NCBI GenBank assembly: GCA_016787755.1
Contig: JAEUUA010000023.1
Location: forward strand, 1 to 64,000
DNA: 64,000 nucleotides
Source of the DNA: Cyclobacteriaceae bacterium
Lineage (GTDB): Bacteria > Bacteroidota > Bacteroidia > Cytophagales > Cyclobacteriaceae
Direction of reading: 5' to 3'
Shown here piece after piece: positions 34,896-44,272 of the stretch (the first letter of the stretch is position 1; each line of letters begins with the position of its first letter). Under the pieces are notes generated by a model that had not been told where the DNA came from, did no database searches, and saw only the letters and a list, made by a program, of their open reading frames with translations. The translations under genes were made by a program, and so were the position numbers.

Positions 34896-35477
34896 CTAAA
34901 TACGATATCCTACTGAGAAAAATACCTTCAACTTAATTTTTGGTAAAAAATTAATGGGATCTATGGCCTCCGCATTTTTAAGAAGTTCAAAGTGCAAATG
35001 ATTTTTGGTGGATAAACCCGTATGACCTACCTGTCCAATTACCTGTCCCTTCTTTACTTTGTCTCCTTCTTTTACATCCATCCGCTTCAGGTGTGAATAG
35101 GAAGTTGAGTACAGACCATCATGTTGAACTACAATAATGTTTCCCCAAGCATCAGCCATCTTTGCTTTTATCACCAGGCCCTCTTCAGAAGCAACTACAG
35201 GTATGCCTTCTTCCGCAGCCAAATCAATTCCTGTATGCAATCTCATAACATTCAAAACAGGATGTAGCCTTTCGCCATACCCACTCTCTAACAGGAAATT
35301 ATTTTTATCAATAGGCATCCCTAATGCTATTGGCTCTTGAACGAAGTCCTGCTCACCATGTTCAATTACTTGGAAATCTTTTCGTGACGAAAAAGCCATA
35401 AGAAGGCAAATGATAATGGGCAAAACAAGTAGGTACGCTGTCGATCGATAGACGGAGGTTTTTGTTTTAGTTAACAT
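34896..35477 (-). CDS. M23-family metallopeptidase, membrane-anchored
   Basis: About 193 residues from ATG 35477; the open frame continues upstream to 35531 without support. One membrane anchor or signal (about 14-31) is followed by an M23/LytM domain: RLHTGIDLAA supplies the first His and Asp zinc ligands, SYSHLKRMD lies mid-domain, and NHLHFELLKN supplies the HxH motif. The Zn ligands are complete, so it is probably an active peptidoglycan endopeptidase in the periplasm. The C-terminal residues after the HxH motif are short. Confidence 0.88.
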   Translation of the reverse strand: MLTKTKTSVYRSTAYLLVLPIIICLLMAFSSRKDFQVIEHGEQDFVQEPIALGMPIDKNNFLLESGYGERLHPVLNVMRLHTGIDLAAEEGIPVVASEEGLVIKAKMADAWGNIIVVQHDGLYSTSYSHLKRMDVKEGDKVKKGQVIGQVGHTGLSTKNHLHFELLKNAEAIDPINFLPKIKLKVFFSVGYRI

Positions 35478-35707
35478 ATTGATTCGGTTTAAAGGAATAA
35501 AATAACGTATAACTATTTGTATGTCATACAATTATTAAAATTACCTCGGTGACCCATAAAACGATGAAGCCTAATAATTATGCGGCAACCCGGATAAATC
35601 CTCAAACTAGCCGCTCAACCAAACCCTTAGCCACACTTTGATAAGGGCTATGAATTCAGAATTAAAAATTCTACATTCAAACTCATTGTCTATAACCCCA
35701 AGTATCA

Positions 35708-36997
35708 ATGACAACCCGTAGATCCTTCTTCAAAAAAACCGCCAGTGCCGCTGGTGCGCTTTCCTTGGCTCCTCTCGTAAGTCAGGCCATTTCGGAAGAT
35801 ATTTCAGATGCCTTGCTCTCATTGAATAAACTTTCTCCACTGGCAGCCGCAACCGATGAAGAATTGTGGGCGCGCTTGGCACAGGCCTATACGGTGAGTC
35901 CGAATATTCTTAATCTAAACAATGGGGGTGTAAGCCCACAGCCTAAAGTAGTGCAGGATGCCGTGGATCGGTATTATCATTTAAGCAACGAAGGTCCCTC
36001 CTATTACATGTGGCAAATTCTGGATAAAGGTCGTGAGCCGTTGCGTAAAAAATTAGCCGACCTGGCCGGTGTAAGTCATGAAGAGCTTGCTATTAATCGC
36101 AACACGACCGAGGCTCTGGGCACGTTTACCTGGGGCATCGATATGAAGCGGGGCGATGAAATTGTAATGGCCAAGCAGGATTATCCGAACATGATCCACG
36201 CGTGGAAACAACGGGAACTGCGGGAAGGAGTAAAAATAAATTGGATCAATCTCTCACTGCCGATTGAGAATGATGAAACCGTTATTAAGGCTTATGTAGA
36301 TGCTACTACTTCCAAAACAAAAATCTGGCATATCACCCATTTACTTACGTGGACGGGTCAGATTCTACCGGCTGCAAAATTATGTGCCGAAGCGCGTAAG
36401 CGCGGTATCATCAGTATTGTCGATGCTGCTCATTCGTTTGCCCATGTTGATTATAAAATTTCCGATCTGGGGTGTGATTATTTTGGAACTAGTTTGCATA
36501 AATGGCTGTGCGCTCCGTTTGGCACGGGATTGATGTACATCAACAAGCCTCTTATTGAAAAAACATGGCCCATCTTTCCAAATGATAAACCGTTAAGTCC
36601 GGATATCCGAAAGTTCGAATCATTAGGCACACGATCTTTTGCTCCTGAGCAAGCCATTGGTCAGGCCATTGATTTTCATAATGCCATTGGTGGCAAACGA
36701 AAACAAGAGCGATTGCATTATTTAAAAAAATATTGGTGCGATGCCCTCACAAAAAACCCACGGATCAAACTTCATATTTCACTTAAGCCGGAATATTCAT
36801 GCGGCCTTGGCACATTTAGTATGGATGGAATGGATGTAGCCGACATCGCTACAAAATTAATTTCCGACCATGGTATTCACACGGTTTCCATTAAGTGGGA
36901 AAATGTAAACGCTGTGCGTATCGGTCCGAATGTGTATACCACTACCAAAGACCTGGATCGGTTTATTGATGCCATGGGTAAAATTGCTGCTTCGTAA
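35708..36997 (+). CDS. Tat-exported class V aminotransferase-fold PLP enzyme
   Basis: 429 residues. The N-terminus TTRRSFFKKTASAAGAL is a Tat signal (RRxFFK). The rest is a class V PLP fold: LNNGGVSPQP at the N-terminus, INRNTTEAL, VDAAHSFAHVD, and the PLP lysine in TSLHKWLCAP (Lys265). It resembles isopenicillin N epimerase and EgtE-like carbon-sulfur lyases. The reaction is unknown. An exported PLP enzyme is uncommon, since the Tat pathway would carry the folded holoenzyme. The penicillin-acylase-like gene follows 116 bp later. Confidence 0.87.
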   Translation: MTTRRSFFKKTASAAGALSLAPLVSQAISEDISDALLSLNKLSPLAAATDEELWARLAQAYTVSPNILNLNNGGVSPQPKVVQDAVDRYYHLSNEGPSYYMWQILDKGREPLRKKLADLAGVSHEELAINRNTTEALGTFTWGIDMKRGDEIVMAKQDYPNMIHAWKQRELREGVKINWINLSLPIENDETVIKAYVDATTSKTKIWHITHLLTWTGQILPAAKLCAEARKRGIISIVDAAHSFAHVDYKISDLGCDYFGTSLHKWLCAPFGTGLMYINKPLIEKTWPIFPNDKPLSPDIRKFESLGTRSFAPEQAIGQAIDFHNAIGGKRKQERLHYLKKYWCDALTKNPRIKLHISLKPEYSCGLGTFSMDGMDVADIATKLISDHGIHTVSIKWENVNAVRIGPNVYTTTKDLDRFIDAMGKIAAS

Positions 36998-36998
36998 A

Positions 36999-37045
36999 GT
37001 TAGCCTTAAGTCGTCAAGACCACTTTGAATGGTCAGACGACTAAC
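36999..37045. repeat. Long hairpin between PLP-enzyme and acylase genes
   Basis: Nested arms: GTCGTC (37010-37015) with GACGAC (37036-37041), GACCA (37018-37022) with TGGTC (37030-37034), and outer GTTAG (36999-37003) with CTAAC (37041-37045), the last sharing one base with the inner arm. There is no T run directly after it. It may be a REP-like palindrome or a transcript-end structure for the upstream gene. Confidence 0.5.
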
Positions 37046-37113
37046 ATTCCACTCATCAATTTCTTATTTTAATTAAAAGGATGATGATGTAGTTTAGGGA
37101 TCAACCCTGAGCT

Positions 37114-39507
37114 ATGAAAAATCTAATCCCATTTGCGTTCGCACTGCTAATAGGCTGCACACCATCATCCGAATTAAAAAATGAACTTACGGTTGTTGGT
37201 TTAGAAAAGGCCGTTGAAATTATTCGCGATGAATATGGTGTCAATCACATCTATGCGCAAAATGAACACGATCTTTTTTTTGCACAAGGCTACAGTGCCG
37301 CAAAAGACAGACTCTTTCAATTTGAATTGTGGCGCAGACAAGCCAGTGGAACCGTGTCTGAAATTTTAGGCGAACGTGAATTAAAAAGAGATGTTGGGGT
37401 TCGGTTGTTTAAATATCGGGGCGACTTAGAAAAAGAATTCAATCATTATCATCCACATGGCGTTGCTATCATCACTGCGTTTACCGAAGGCATCAATGCG
37501 TATGTTGCCGAAACAGAAAAAGATCCTTCTTTATTAACCCTGGAGTTTCAATTGCTTGGAATAAAGGCCGGCCGCTGGACTCCGGAGTTGGTGGTCTCTC
37601 GTCATCAGGGTTTATTAGGAAATTTGCCAAGTGAGCTTACCACCGGACGAGCTGTTGCCTTATTAGGTGCTGACCAAGTAAAAAAGATAAGAGTGTTTGA
37701 GCCTGGTGAACCTACTATCGCACTCGATTCTGTAATTGATCCTGAAGGTTTATTGGAAGATATTGTTGGGCCTTATGAAGCATTCCGCGAACCGCTTTCA
37801 TTTCAGCCGGAAGACTTAGCGGCTTATTCAAATCCTGATGAAGCAGATTATGAAAGATTGAAATTACAAGATCAATTGGCGTATCAAGAAATCACTTCTC
37901 AAGAGCACCGATCGATTGGTAGCAACAACTGGATTGTAAGCGGATCAAAATCAGAAAGTGGTTTTCCGATGTTAGCAAATGATCCGCATCGCTCGCTGGC
38001 CATTCCATCGTTGCGCTACATGGTCCATCTAAATGCACCGGGGTGGAACGTAGTGGGTGGTGGTGAGCCTACCATTCCTGGTGTTTCCATCGGCCACAAT
38101 GAATTTGGAGCATGGGGTCTCACCGTATTTGGAGTGGATGGAGAAGATATTATGGTCTATGATTTAAATCCAAAGAATCTAAATCAATACAAATATAAGG
38201 AAGGCTGGGAGGAAATGACTTCTATTAAAGATACAATTCATGTAAAAGGAGCAGATGATGTTTTTGTGGAACATAAATATACTCGCCATGGACCAGTAAC
38301 TTTTGTAGATACGAAAAGAAATAAGGCATATGCCGTACGTTGCGGATGGATGGAGCCGGGAGGCGCACCCTACATGGCGAGTTTGCGGATGAATGGTGCT
38401 AAAACATGGGAAGAATTTAGCGAGGCGTGTTCCTTTAGTCACCTGCCCGGAGAAAATATGATTTGGGCCGATAAGGCAGGGAACATTGGTTGGCAGGCCG
38501 TGGGTATTTCTCCGATCAGAAAAAATTGGGATGGGCTGGTGCCTGTACCGGGGGATGGTCGCTATGAATGGGATGGATTTCTTCCCATCAAGGAATTACC
38601 AAACACCTTTAATCCTGAAAAAGGATTTTGGGTCACGGCTAACGAGAGTTTAGTTCCTAAAAAATATCCCTACAGAAATGCAGTGGGGTGGGAATGGGCA
38701 GATAGCAGTCGTTCAAATCGAATCAATGAAGTACTTGCCAGTCGTGAAAAACATTCGCAGGAAGACATGAGAAAGTTGCAGGTCGATTATACTTCGTTAC
38801 CAGCGCGGCAACTTATACCCTATTTAAATTCTATAAAGTCAACCAATGCGGAAGTTGAAAAAATGAAGCAACTATTATTAACTTGGGATTTTGTGATGGA
38901 CAAGAATTCAATATCCGCCACGATCTATTCAGCCTGGGAGCGAAAAATTCTTGAACGTGCTCATTCACTTTTTGTTCCTGAAAAAGCTCGAGGTCTTATA
39001 AAATCTATTTCGTTGAAACGGGCATTACAATGGATAAAAGCTGATGAGCCCGAATTAAAAGGACGCAATCAATTTTTATTGAGTTGCTTGAAAGCTGGTA
39101 TAGAACATCTTCATGAAAAATTAGGCGATGATGAAACCAAGTGGCAATATGGACAGCCCGCCTATCATCACGTACTTATAAAACATCCACTTAGCAATGC
39201 AGCAAATGATTCTATCCGATCCATTTTAGAATGTGGTCCGGTAGCGCGTGGGGGCTCAGGCTCAACACCCGGAGTAACCGGTAATGGTGATAATCAAAGT
39301 CATGGTGCCACGTTTAGAATGATTGCCGATGCTTCGGATTGGGACAAAACATTGTTTACCAATTCACCCGGACAGAGTGGCGATCCTGAAAGTAGTTTCT
39401 ACAAAAATCTTTTTGAATTATGGGCAAGTGATCAACATTTTCCCGTTTACTTCAGCAAAGAAAAAGTAAATCAATCCGCTAAAGAGAAAATTATCCTAAC
39501 CCCTTAA
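37114..39507 (+). CDS. Penicillin-acylase-family Ntn-hydrolase, lipoprotein
   Basis: 797 residues. A short lipoprotein signal (FALLIGCTPSS, Cys15) is followed by an alpha-chain region (EIIRDEYGVNHIYAQNEHDLFFAQGYSAA..) and the autoproteolytic site in IGSNNWIVSG, with Ser270 as the expected N-terminal nucleophile of the beta chain. ANDPHRSL and VSIGHNEFGAWGLTV are also conserved. The family deacylates penicillins, acyl-homoserine lactones or other amides; the substrate here is unknown. It ends 4 bp into the convergent VTT gene. Confidence 0.9.
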   Translation: MKNLIPFAFALLIGCTPSSELKNELTVVGLEKAVEIIRDEYGVNHIYAQNEHDLFFAQGYSAAKDRLFQFELWRRQASGTVSEILGERELKRDVGVRLFKYRGDLEKEFNHYHPHGVAIITAFTEGINAYVAETEKDPSLLTLEFQLLGIKAGRWTPELVVSRHQGLLGNLPSELTTGRAVALLGADQVKKIRVFEPGEPTIALDSVIDPEGLLEDIVGPYEAFREPLSFQPEDLAAYSNPDEADYERLKLQDQLAYQEITSQEHRSIGSNNWIVSGSKSESGFPMLANDPHRSLAIPSLRYMVHLNAPGWNVVGGGEPTIPGVSIGHNEFGAWGLTVFGVDGEDIMVYDLNPKNLNQYKYKEGWEEMTSIKDTIHVKGADDVFVEHKYTRHGPVTFVDTKRNKAYAVRCGWMEPGGAPYMASLRMNGAKTWEEFSEACSFSHLPGENMIWADKAGNIGWQAVGISPIRKNWDGLVPVPGDGRYEWDGFLPIKELPNTFNPEKGFWVTANESLVPKKYPYRNAVGWEWADSSRSNRINEVLASREKHSQEDMRKLQVDYTSLPARQLIPYLNSIKSTNAEVEKMKQLLLTWDFVMDKNSISATIYSAWERKILERAHSLFVPEKARGLIKSISLKRALQWIKADEPELKGRNQFLLSCLKAGIEHLHEKLGDDETKWQYGQPAYHHVLIKHPLSNAANDSIRSILECGPVARGGSGSTPGVTGNGDNQSHGATFRMIADASDWDKTLFTNSPGQSGDPESSFYKNLFELWASDQHFPVYFSKEKVNQSAKEKIILTP

Positions 39508-40094
39508 CTAAACCAATTCGAGCCATTCCACAACATCCAACCATAAACAGCAAAGCGCAACACGCGCGATATGCAGATCAATAAAAAATATTTTAATCGC
39601 ATGTTTACCGAACCCGCAAGCATACACGTTGCTGAGAATGGTAATGGTGTTACTGCGCCTACAAAAACTAAATAGCCTCCAAATTTCTTTAAGTTCTTCT
39701 CATATTGTTTAAGATACTTTTCACGAATTCGTTTTTGATAGAAAGGGGTCTTCGAGAAATTCTTCCCAATGAAATAGCCTAATACGCCAGCACCATATGA
39801 TATGGCAGTAAGTATTGAGAGATTGATGACAAATCCTGAAACATCTATTTTATCAAGAATCCAGATCATCATAAAAAGCTCGGGAGGTATTATACCAAAA
39901 ACAATTTCAGAGAGGGTGTAGATGCTATATAGAATTCCCGGATTCGCCCGAATTTCTTCAATATGGGTCTGAAAATTATCCTGAATGTATTCCTCCAGAT
40001 AATAGAAGGCAACAATGATGACAAAAAAGAATATAAGTCCTCTTATGAGATTACGAAATAAAAACCCAGAACGTGTTTCTTCTTGCTCCTCCAT
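39504..40094 (-). CDS. VTT-domain (DedA/SNARE-associated) membrane protein
   Basis: 196 residues with about five membrane segments. IIPPELFMMIWILD and the GGYLVFVGAVTPLPFSATCMLAGSV stretch resemble the VTT (SNARE-associated Golgi) domain, linked to lipid scrambling or flipping in DedA and VMP1/TMEM41B relatives. The re-entrant motif with the Pro (PLPFS) is visible. The gene follows the GNAT gene by 3 bp and is likely co-transcribed with it. Confidence 0.75.
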   Translation of the reverse strand: MEEQEETRSGFLFRNLIRGLIFFFVIIVAFYYLEEYIQDNFQTHIEEIRANPGILYSIYTLSEIVFGIIPPELFMMIWILDKIDVSGFVINLSILTAISYGAGVLGYFIGKNFSKTPFYQKRIREKYLKQYEKNLKKFGGYLVFVGAVTPLPFSATCMLAGSVNMRLKYFLLICISRVLRFAVYGWMLWNGSNWFS

Positions 40095-40097
40095 AAC

Positions 40098-41267
40098 TCA
40101 ATTTATAATAGGCATTCGTTTGAAGGGCTTACTTTCATCAAATAATTTTCGGTAGGTGGCGTGTCGTTTAACAACGCGTGCATTGATTTGCTCAACTACC
40201 CGAATCATTTTAGGATTGAAATCCCCAATCCAATTCATTTCATAATCCGTATAAGCAAAGCCATGCGCCTGAGCCATTTTACGAAAGCTATCAATGATTG
40301 CACCATCTACGCCTTTGCCTTGATGCTCTGGCACTAAACCAAACAAAATCCCAAAAGCCTTTTTATTCGTTTTGCGAAAGGTGTGCCACACAAATTTTAA
40401 TTTACCCAACCAATTCATCTTACCATGTACATGCTTAAATATTTGGTTTACCTCAGGTAGCGATAAGAAAAATGCAATTGGTTCGTCTTTATAGTATCCG
40501 AACCAAAGCAATTTCTCATCCATAATCGGCTTCATTTGCTTTACCAAGTGTTTAGCTTGTAGTGATGTTAGCTCAGGAATTTCGCCACGTTTTGCCCACG
40601 CCCGATTGTACACCTTCAATATTTTATCGGGCAAGGTATTCCACTCCGATTTTTTCACGTACGTAAACCGGTAATCAGGATTCTTTTCAACTAGCATGGC
40701 CTTCTCATATAAACGATCGTCAAGCGCCCCTTGTATAGGCCTACCGAATGTAAGTTGATAGAAATAAACCTGAAATCCATACGCTTCAAAAAATTGTTGA
40801 TAGTACGGAAAATTATACGTGCACTGATAGTTTGGTTCGCGGTCATAGCCATCAATCAATAGCCCCCACCATCGATCCCGATTTCCAAAGTTAATAGGGC
40901 CATCCATGGCTTCCATACCACGTTCTTGTAGCCAGGTTTTACATTGGTCAAATAGTAAAAATGCAGCTTCCCTGTTTTCAACGCATTCGAAAAACCCCAT
41001 GCCTCCGGTGGGCTGATCATTTCCTTTATTTACAATCTTTTGATTAATGAATGCCGCAACGCGCCCAATTGTTTCACCTGTTTCATTTTGTAACAACCAC
41101 CGCGTGCATTCGCCATGATGAAATGTTTTATTTTTTTCTTTATCAAAAACTCCTTCTACGTCTGTGTCCAAAGGCCGAATCCAACTAGGTGAATACTTAT
41201 ACAGGCGAATCGGAAGTTGAAGAAACTCTTCCTTATCTTGAGTGGTAAGTACTTCTCTGATTCTCAT
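40098..41267 (-). CDS. GNAT-superfamily N-acyltransferase
   Basis: 389 residues, soluble. The N-terminal half (FLQLPIRLYKYSPSWIRPLD) and the C-terminal GNAT core (FGILFGLVPEHQGKGVDGAIIDSF, with the acetyl-CoA loop QGKGVDGA) match a large Bacteroidota family of long GNAT-like proteins. No substrate is known to me. Related proteins lie near lipid-biosynthetic genes in some genomes, but this context does not decide it. It sits 3 bp from the VTT gene. Confidence 0.78.
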   Translation of the reverse strand: MRIREVLTTQDKEEFLQLPIRLYKYSPSWIRPLDTDVEGVFDKEKNKTFHHGECTRWLLQNETGETIGRVAAFINQKIVNKGNDQPTGGMGFFECVENREAAFLLFDQCKTWLQERGMEAMDGPINFGNRDRWWGLLIDGYDREPNYQCTYNFPYYQQFFEAYGFQVYFYQLTFGRPIQGALDDRLYEKAMLVEKNPDYRFTYVKKSEWNTLPDKILKVYNRAWAKRGEIPELTSLQAKHLVKQMKPIMDEKLLWFGYYKDEPIAFFLSLPEVNQIFKHVHGKMNWLGKLKFVWHTFRKTNKKAFGILFGLVPEHQGKGVDGAIIDSFRKMAQAHGFAYTDYEMNWIGDFNPKMIRVVEQINARVVKRHATYRKLFDESKPFKRMPIIN

Positions 41268-41282
41268 GAGGGACTGGAGACG

Positions 41283-42773
41283 TTAGATCTGATCAAACGA
41301 TTGATTTGGTAAGGATATTTCAAATTGAGTTCCTGTTTTAGGTGAACTACTAACATTCACCTGGCCATTCAATTTTTCAATAGCATTCTTTACTATGTAT
41401 AATCCAAGCCCCGACCCTTCTGATTGCTCACTTGCTCTATAAAACATTTCGAATATCTTACTCATATTTTCAGCACTTATCCCAATTCCATTATCCCAAA
41501 ATGTGATGGAGGCGCGTTCGGGAGTAATTTTAACTAGAATAGAAACTTCACATGATACGTTGGTAAGCCTTCGATATTTAATTGCATTGGAGATAAGATT
41601 TCTAAAAATTTCACCAATCCTCCACGGATCACTATAAAAACCACCGCCATGGATTTCAACATTTCGTTTAATCTTGTCGGCTCCTTGCATGTAGCTTAAA
41701 TCCTTGAATGTTTTCTCAATGATTGCATTAAAATCAATCATACCCGACTTAACTTCCAGTTTAAGATTTTTAGAATGACTGAGTACATCACTGATAAAAT
41801 GATCGAGTTGTCCCACTTTATCTCCAATAATTTTTAGGTACTCAATTGGATTGTCTTCATTCCCTGGCATTTTAGCCAGATTCACCAACCCCAGAACGGA
41901 AGAAAGAGGTGCCCGCAAATCATGCGAGACTTTGTAAACAAAATTATCCAATTCCGAATTTCTGATTTTAAGTTCTTCTTCCGTCTTTTTCTGTTCGGAT
42001 ATATCAACGTACACTCCAAAAATGCCAATGGCCTTAGCTCCCAGGTGAACGGGAACACCATATATAATTACCGGTATTAACTCATCATCCCTGCGTTGCC
42101 GTGTTGATTCAATGCGAATTATTTGTTCGGATGAAATGAGTGAGTTCAAATCATTCCCCTCCGATTCCAGGGCTTGCGGTACAATAAACTCGTTCAGGCT
42201 ATTGCCCTTTAGCTCAGTAATGGTATAACCGAAGAGCATTTCGAAGCCTCGGTTCACTTGCTCTACATTGCCTTGCCCGTCTAATAATACAATAGCCAAT
42301 GGTGAACTATTAAAAAGTTCTGAAAAGAGTGTTTCCGATTTCCGATAGCGTAAATCGGATTCGCGTTGAGCGATTTCTAATTCCTTTCGTGCGCGTATAT
42401 CACTAATTACCCCACTCCAGGCAATTCTTCCATCCACTAATTTTTGTGGTTCACATGAAGCTTCAATCCATTTAATTTCAGATTCAGAAATAAAAATTCT
42501 GCCTTCCCAATTTATAGGAGAAACTTCAGCAATTGCTTTTTCAACTAATTGTTCAAATGCTTCCCAATCCTCCCTATGAATAAATACTTTCAGAGGATAC
42601 GATCCGCTAAGGATAACTTCTCGTTTAACGCCCAGAATTTTTTCGCAGGCCGCACTGAGGTACGTAAAATCTCTTGAACCATCTGGATTAACAGTATATT
42701 CAAAAACAACAACTGGTAAGTTGTCTATAATTTGCTGCATCTTAAGAGTCTGTGATCTCCTTTCTATTTCCAT
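41283..42773 (-). CDS. Cytosolic PAS-sensor histidine kinase
   Basis: 496 residues, no membrane segment. Two PAS domains (about 12-130 and 150-265), then HisKA with DNFVYKVSHDLRAPLSSVLG (His284), then HATPase with NLISNAIKYR, DNGIGIS and GSGLGLYIVKN. PAS domains suggest a cytoplasmic ligand or redox input. There is no adjacent response regulator, so it is an orphan kinase. A perfect 14-bp palindrome lies just upstream (42810-42823). Confidence 0.9.
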   Translation of the reverse strand: MEIERRSQTLKMQQIIDNLPVVVFEYTVNPDGSRDFTYLSAACEKILGVKREVILSGSYPLKVFIHREDWEAFEQLVEKAIAEVSPINWEGRIFISESEIKWIEASCEPQKLVDGRIAWSGVISDIRARKELEIAQRESDLRYRKSETLFSELFNSSPLAIVLLDGQGNVEQVNRGFEMLFGYTITELKGNSLNEFIVPQALESEGNDLNSLISSEQIIRIESTRQRRDDELIPVIIYGVPVHLGAKAIGIFGVYVDISEQKKTEEELKIRNSELDNFVYKVSHDLRAPLSSVLGLVNLAKMPGNEDNPIEYLKIIGDKVGQLDHFISDVLSHSKNLKLEVKSGMIDFNAIIEKTFKDLSYMQGADKIKRNVEIHGGGFYSDPWRIGEIFRNLISNAIKYRRLTNVSCEVSILVKITPERASITFWDNGIGISAENMSKIFEMFYRASEQSEGSGLGLYIVKNAIEKLNGQVNVSSSPKTGTQFEISLPNQSFDQI

Positions 42774-42809
42774 CTACAGGTAAAAGCGAAATGACAAGGT
42801 AAAGACTTT

Positions 42810-42857
42810 TTATCAATTGATAACGTGTATTGTAAGAGTGAGGTAAGATTCTCTTAC
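42810..42857. promoter_or_regulatory. Palindrome and hairpin between kinase and DJ-1/PfpI genes
   Basis: TTATCAATTGATAA (42810-42823) is a perfect palindrome about 40 bp upstream of the PAS kinase. A second dyad, GTAAGAG (42832-42838) and CTCTTAC (42851-42857), lies between it and the DJ-1/PfpI stop. Either could be an operator or transcript-end hairpin; AT-rich palindromes of this length can arise by chance. Confidence 0.3.
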
Positions 42858-42867
42858 TAAAAATAAG

Positions 42868-43581
42868 TTATTGAATTCGCATGTGCTTAACCTCACTTAA
42901 ATTCCAATCTATAACCAAGCCTTTTCCAATTCCTTCAGCTGCCATTTTTCCGTACAGAAGTTGAACCAGATAGAGCGCAGGATCGTACGATTTGGCTCCT
43001 CCTGCAGAGGTGATCATGCGGGTATCATGAACAAAGCTAACATCCACATGCACCTTAAGTTGCGGAAAACGTTGCTTAAACTTTTCAATGTCGCCTGGAA
43101 AGGTAGTGCAATGATAGGTGTCTAACAGTCCGGCTTTAGCCAATACAAATGCTCCATCACAAAGAGACATAACATAGATCGCATTCTTACCCGAAGCCCT
43201 TACAAAGTTTATCAGCTCTTTATTTTCTAAATCGGAAGTCATGCTATGCTCGGCACTTGGTACAATCAAAATATCAATGGCAGGAAGAGAATCTGAAACA
43301 AACGAGTAGTCCGGTAAAATCCGTAGCCCTTCAAAGGTCTTAATGGCTTGCCGGGAAGGGCCAACCGTAAAAACTTTTACGCCAAACTTATTGTGAAAGA
43401 TGGTGTGCTGCAGCACATCCATTGGTGCTATTAACTCGGAGTTATAAACCCCTTCTACAACCAGAAAGGCTGCATTCAAAACGCGATCGGGCATTACTGG
43501 CGGACCTAACTCGGAACTCGAATTTCCCGAAACACACGATGTTGCCCATACAAACAAGAGTCCGATCAAAACTTTAGTCAT
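42868..43581 (-). CDS. DJ-1/PfpI-family protein with lipoprotein signal
   Basis: 237 residues. The N-terminus has a lipobox (WATSC, Cys16), so it is predicted to be exported and lipid-anchored. The rest is a class I glutamine amidotransferase-like fold with the nucleophile elbow VMSLCDGAFVLAKAG (Cys141), as in the N-terminal domain of FtrA-type AraC regulators, but without any DNA-binding domain. Function is unknown; possibly a periplasmic amidase-like, glyoxalase-like or ligand-binding protein. Confidence 0.85.
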   Translation of the reverse strand: MTKVLIGLLFVWATSCVSGNSSSELGPPVMPDRVLNAAFLVVEGVYNSELIAPMDVLQHTIFHNKFGVKVFTVGPSRQAIKTFEGLRILPDYSFVSDSLPAIDILIVPSAEHSMTSDLENKELINFVRASGKNAIYVMSLCDGAFVLAKAGLLDTYHCTTFPGDIEKFKQRFPQLKVHVDVSFVHDTRMITSAGGAKSYDPALYLVQLLYGKMAAEGIGKGLVIDWNLSEVKHMRIQ

Positions 43582-43654
43582 AGAGTGTAATTATTCAAAA
43601 ATCACTTTATTCTTAATGAACGCGATGCTGAAATTATCAATAAATCTGCGGCTA

Positions 43655-44272
43655 TTAAAAATCAAAAACAACAGACTTAATAAACCCTGCTTTACTTTTC
43701 CTGGTTTCAACCAACTTACCCCCAGCACGTTTTAATCCTTCTTCCCATTTAGGAAGGGAAGATGTTGTTAATCCTGTAGCTAGTGAAAAAAACCGATACA
43801 TAATCCAAAGGATTACTTTATGCCATTTCCTCTCCGAACTAAAATCAGTAGCCAGCCAGCTGGCTTTAGGTTGAAGGCTTTCTTTGACTTGATTTACAAC
43901 CGGGTAAAGCTGTTCATTATTAAACAGATCGAGGTAGAAATTAGTAATGACACAGTCATATTTACTATTCCCTATATTTCTTTCGGTGCCTTCTATAAAT
44001 CTGACGTTTCTATTTCCCCCGGCATTCAGTCGTGCCTTGGCAAGCATTTTTGGTGAAAGCTCAACATAGTCAATCTGTAGAGTGGGATTAATCTTAAAGA
44101 TAGTGGGAAGTATCCACCCGGTTCCACCCCCTAGTATAAGTAGGTTTTGTTTCTGTGCAAGATGATGTAGAAAGAACAACTGCGAAGTTCGAATGCCTTG
44201 TCCGATCACCAATTGTGCCAATGAGTCGTAGATAGGGGCCAGCCGATCGAATCCCTTAGCTAACGCAGTCAT
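43655..44272 (-). CDS. SAM-dependent methyltransferase
   Basis: 205 residues from ATG 44272; the open frame runs on to 44434 but overlaps the upstream gene deeply, while ATG 44272 gives the usual four-base ATGA overlap. Motif I is NLLILGGGTGWILP, motif II is DYVELSPKML, and a central YDCVITNFYLDLF follows. It is a small class I methyltransferase. The coupling with a UbiA-like gene suggests both act on the same prenylated or lipid-soluble substrate; that is inference. Confidence 0.82.
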   Translation of the reverse strand: MTALAKGFDRLAPIYDSLAQLVIGQGIRTSQLFFLHHLAQKQNLLILGGGTGWILPTIFKINPTLQIDYVELSPKMLAKARLNAGGNRNVRFIEGTERNIGNSKYDCVITNFYLDLFNNEQLYPVVNQVKESLQPKASWLATDFSSERKWHKVILWIMYRFFSLATGLTTSSLPKWEEGLKRAGGKLVETRKSKAGFIKSVVFDF

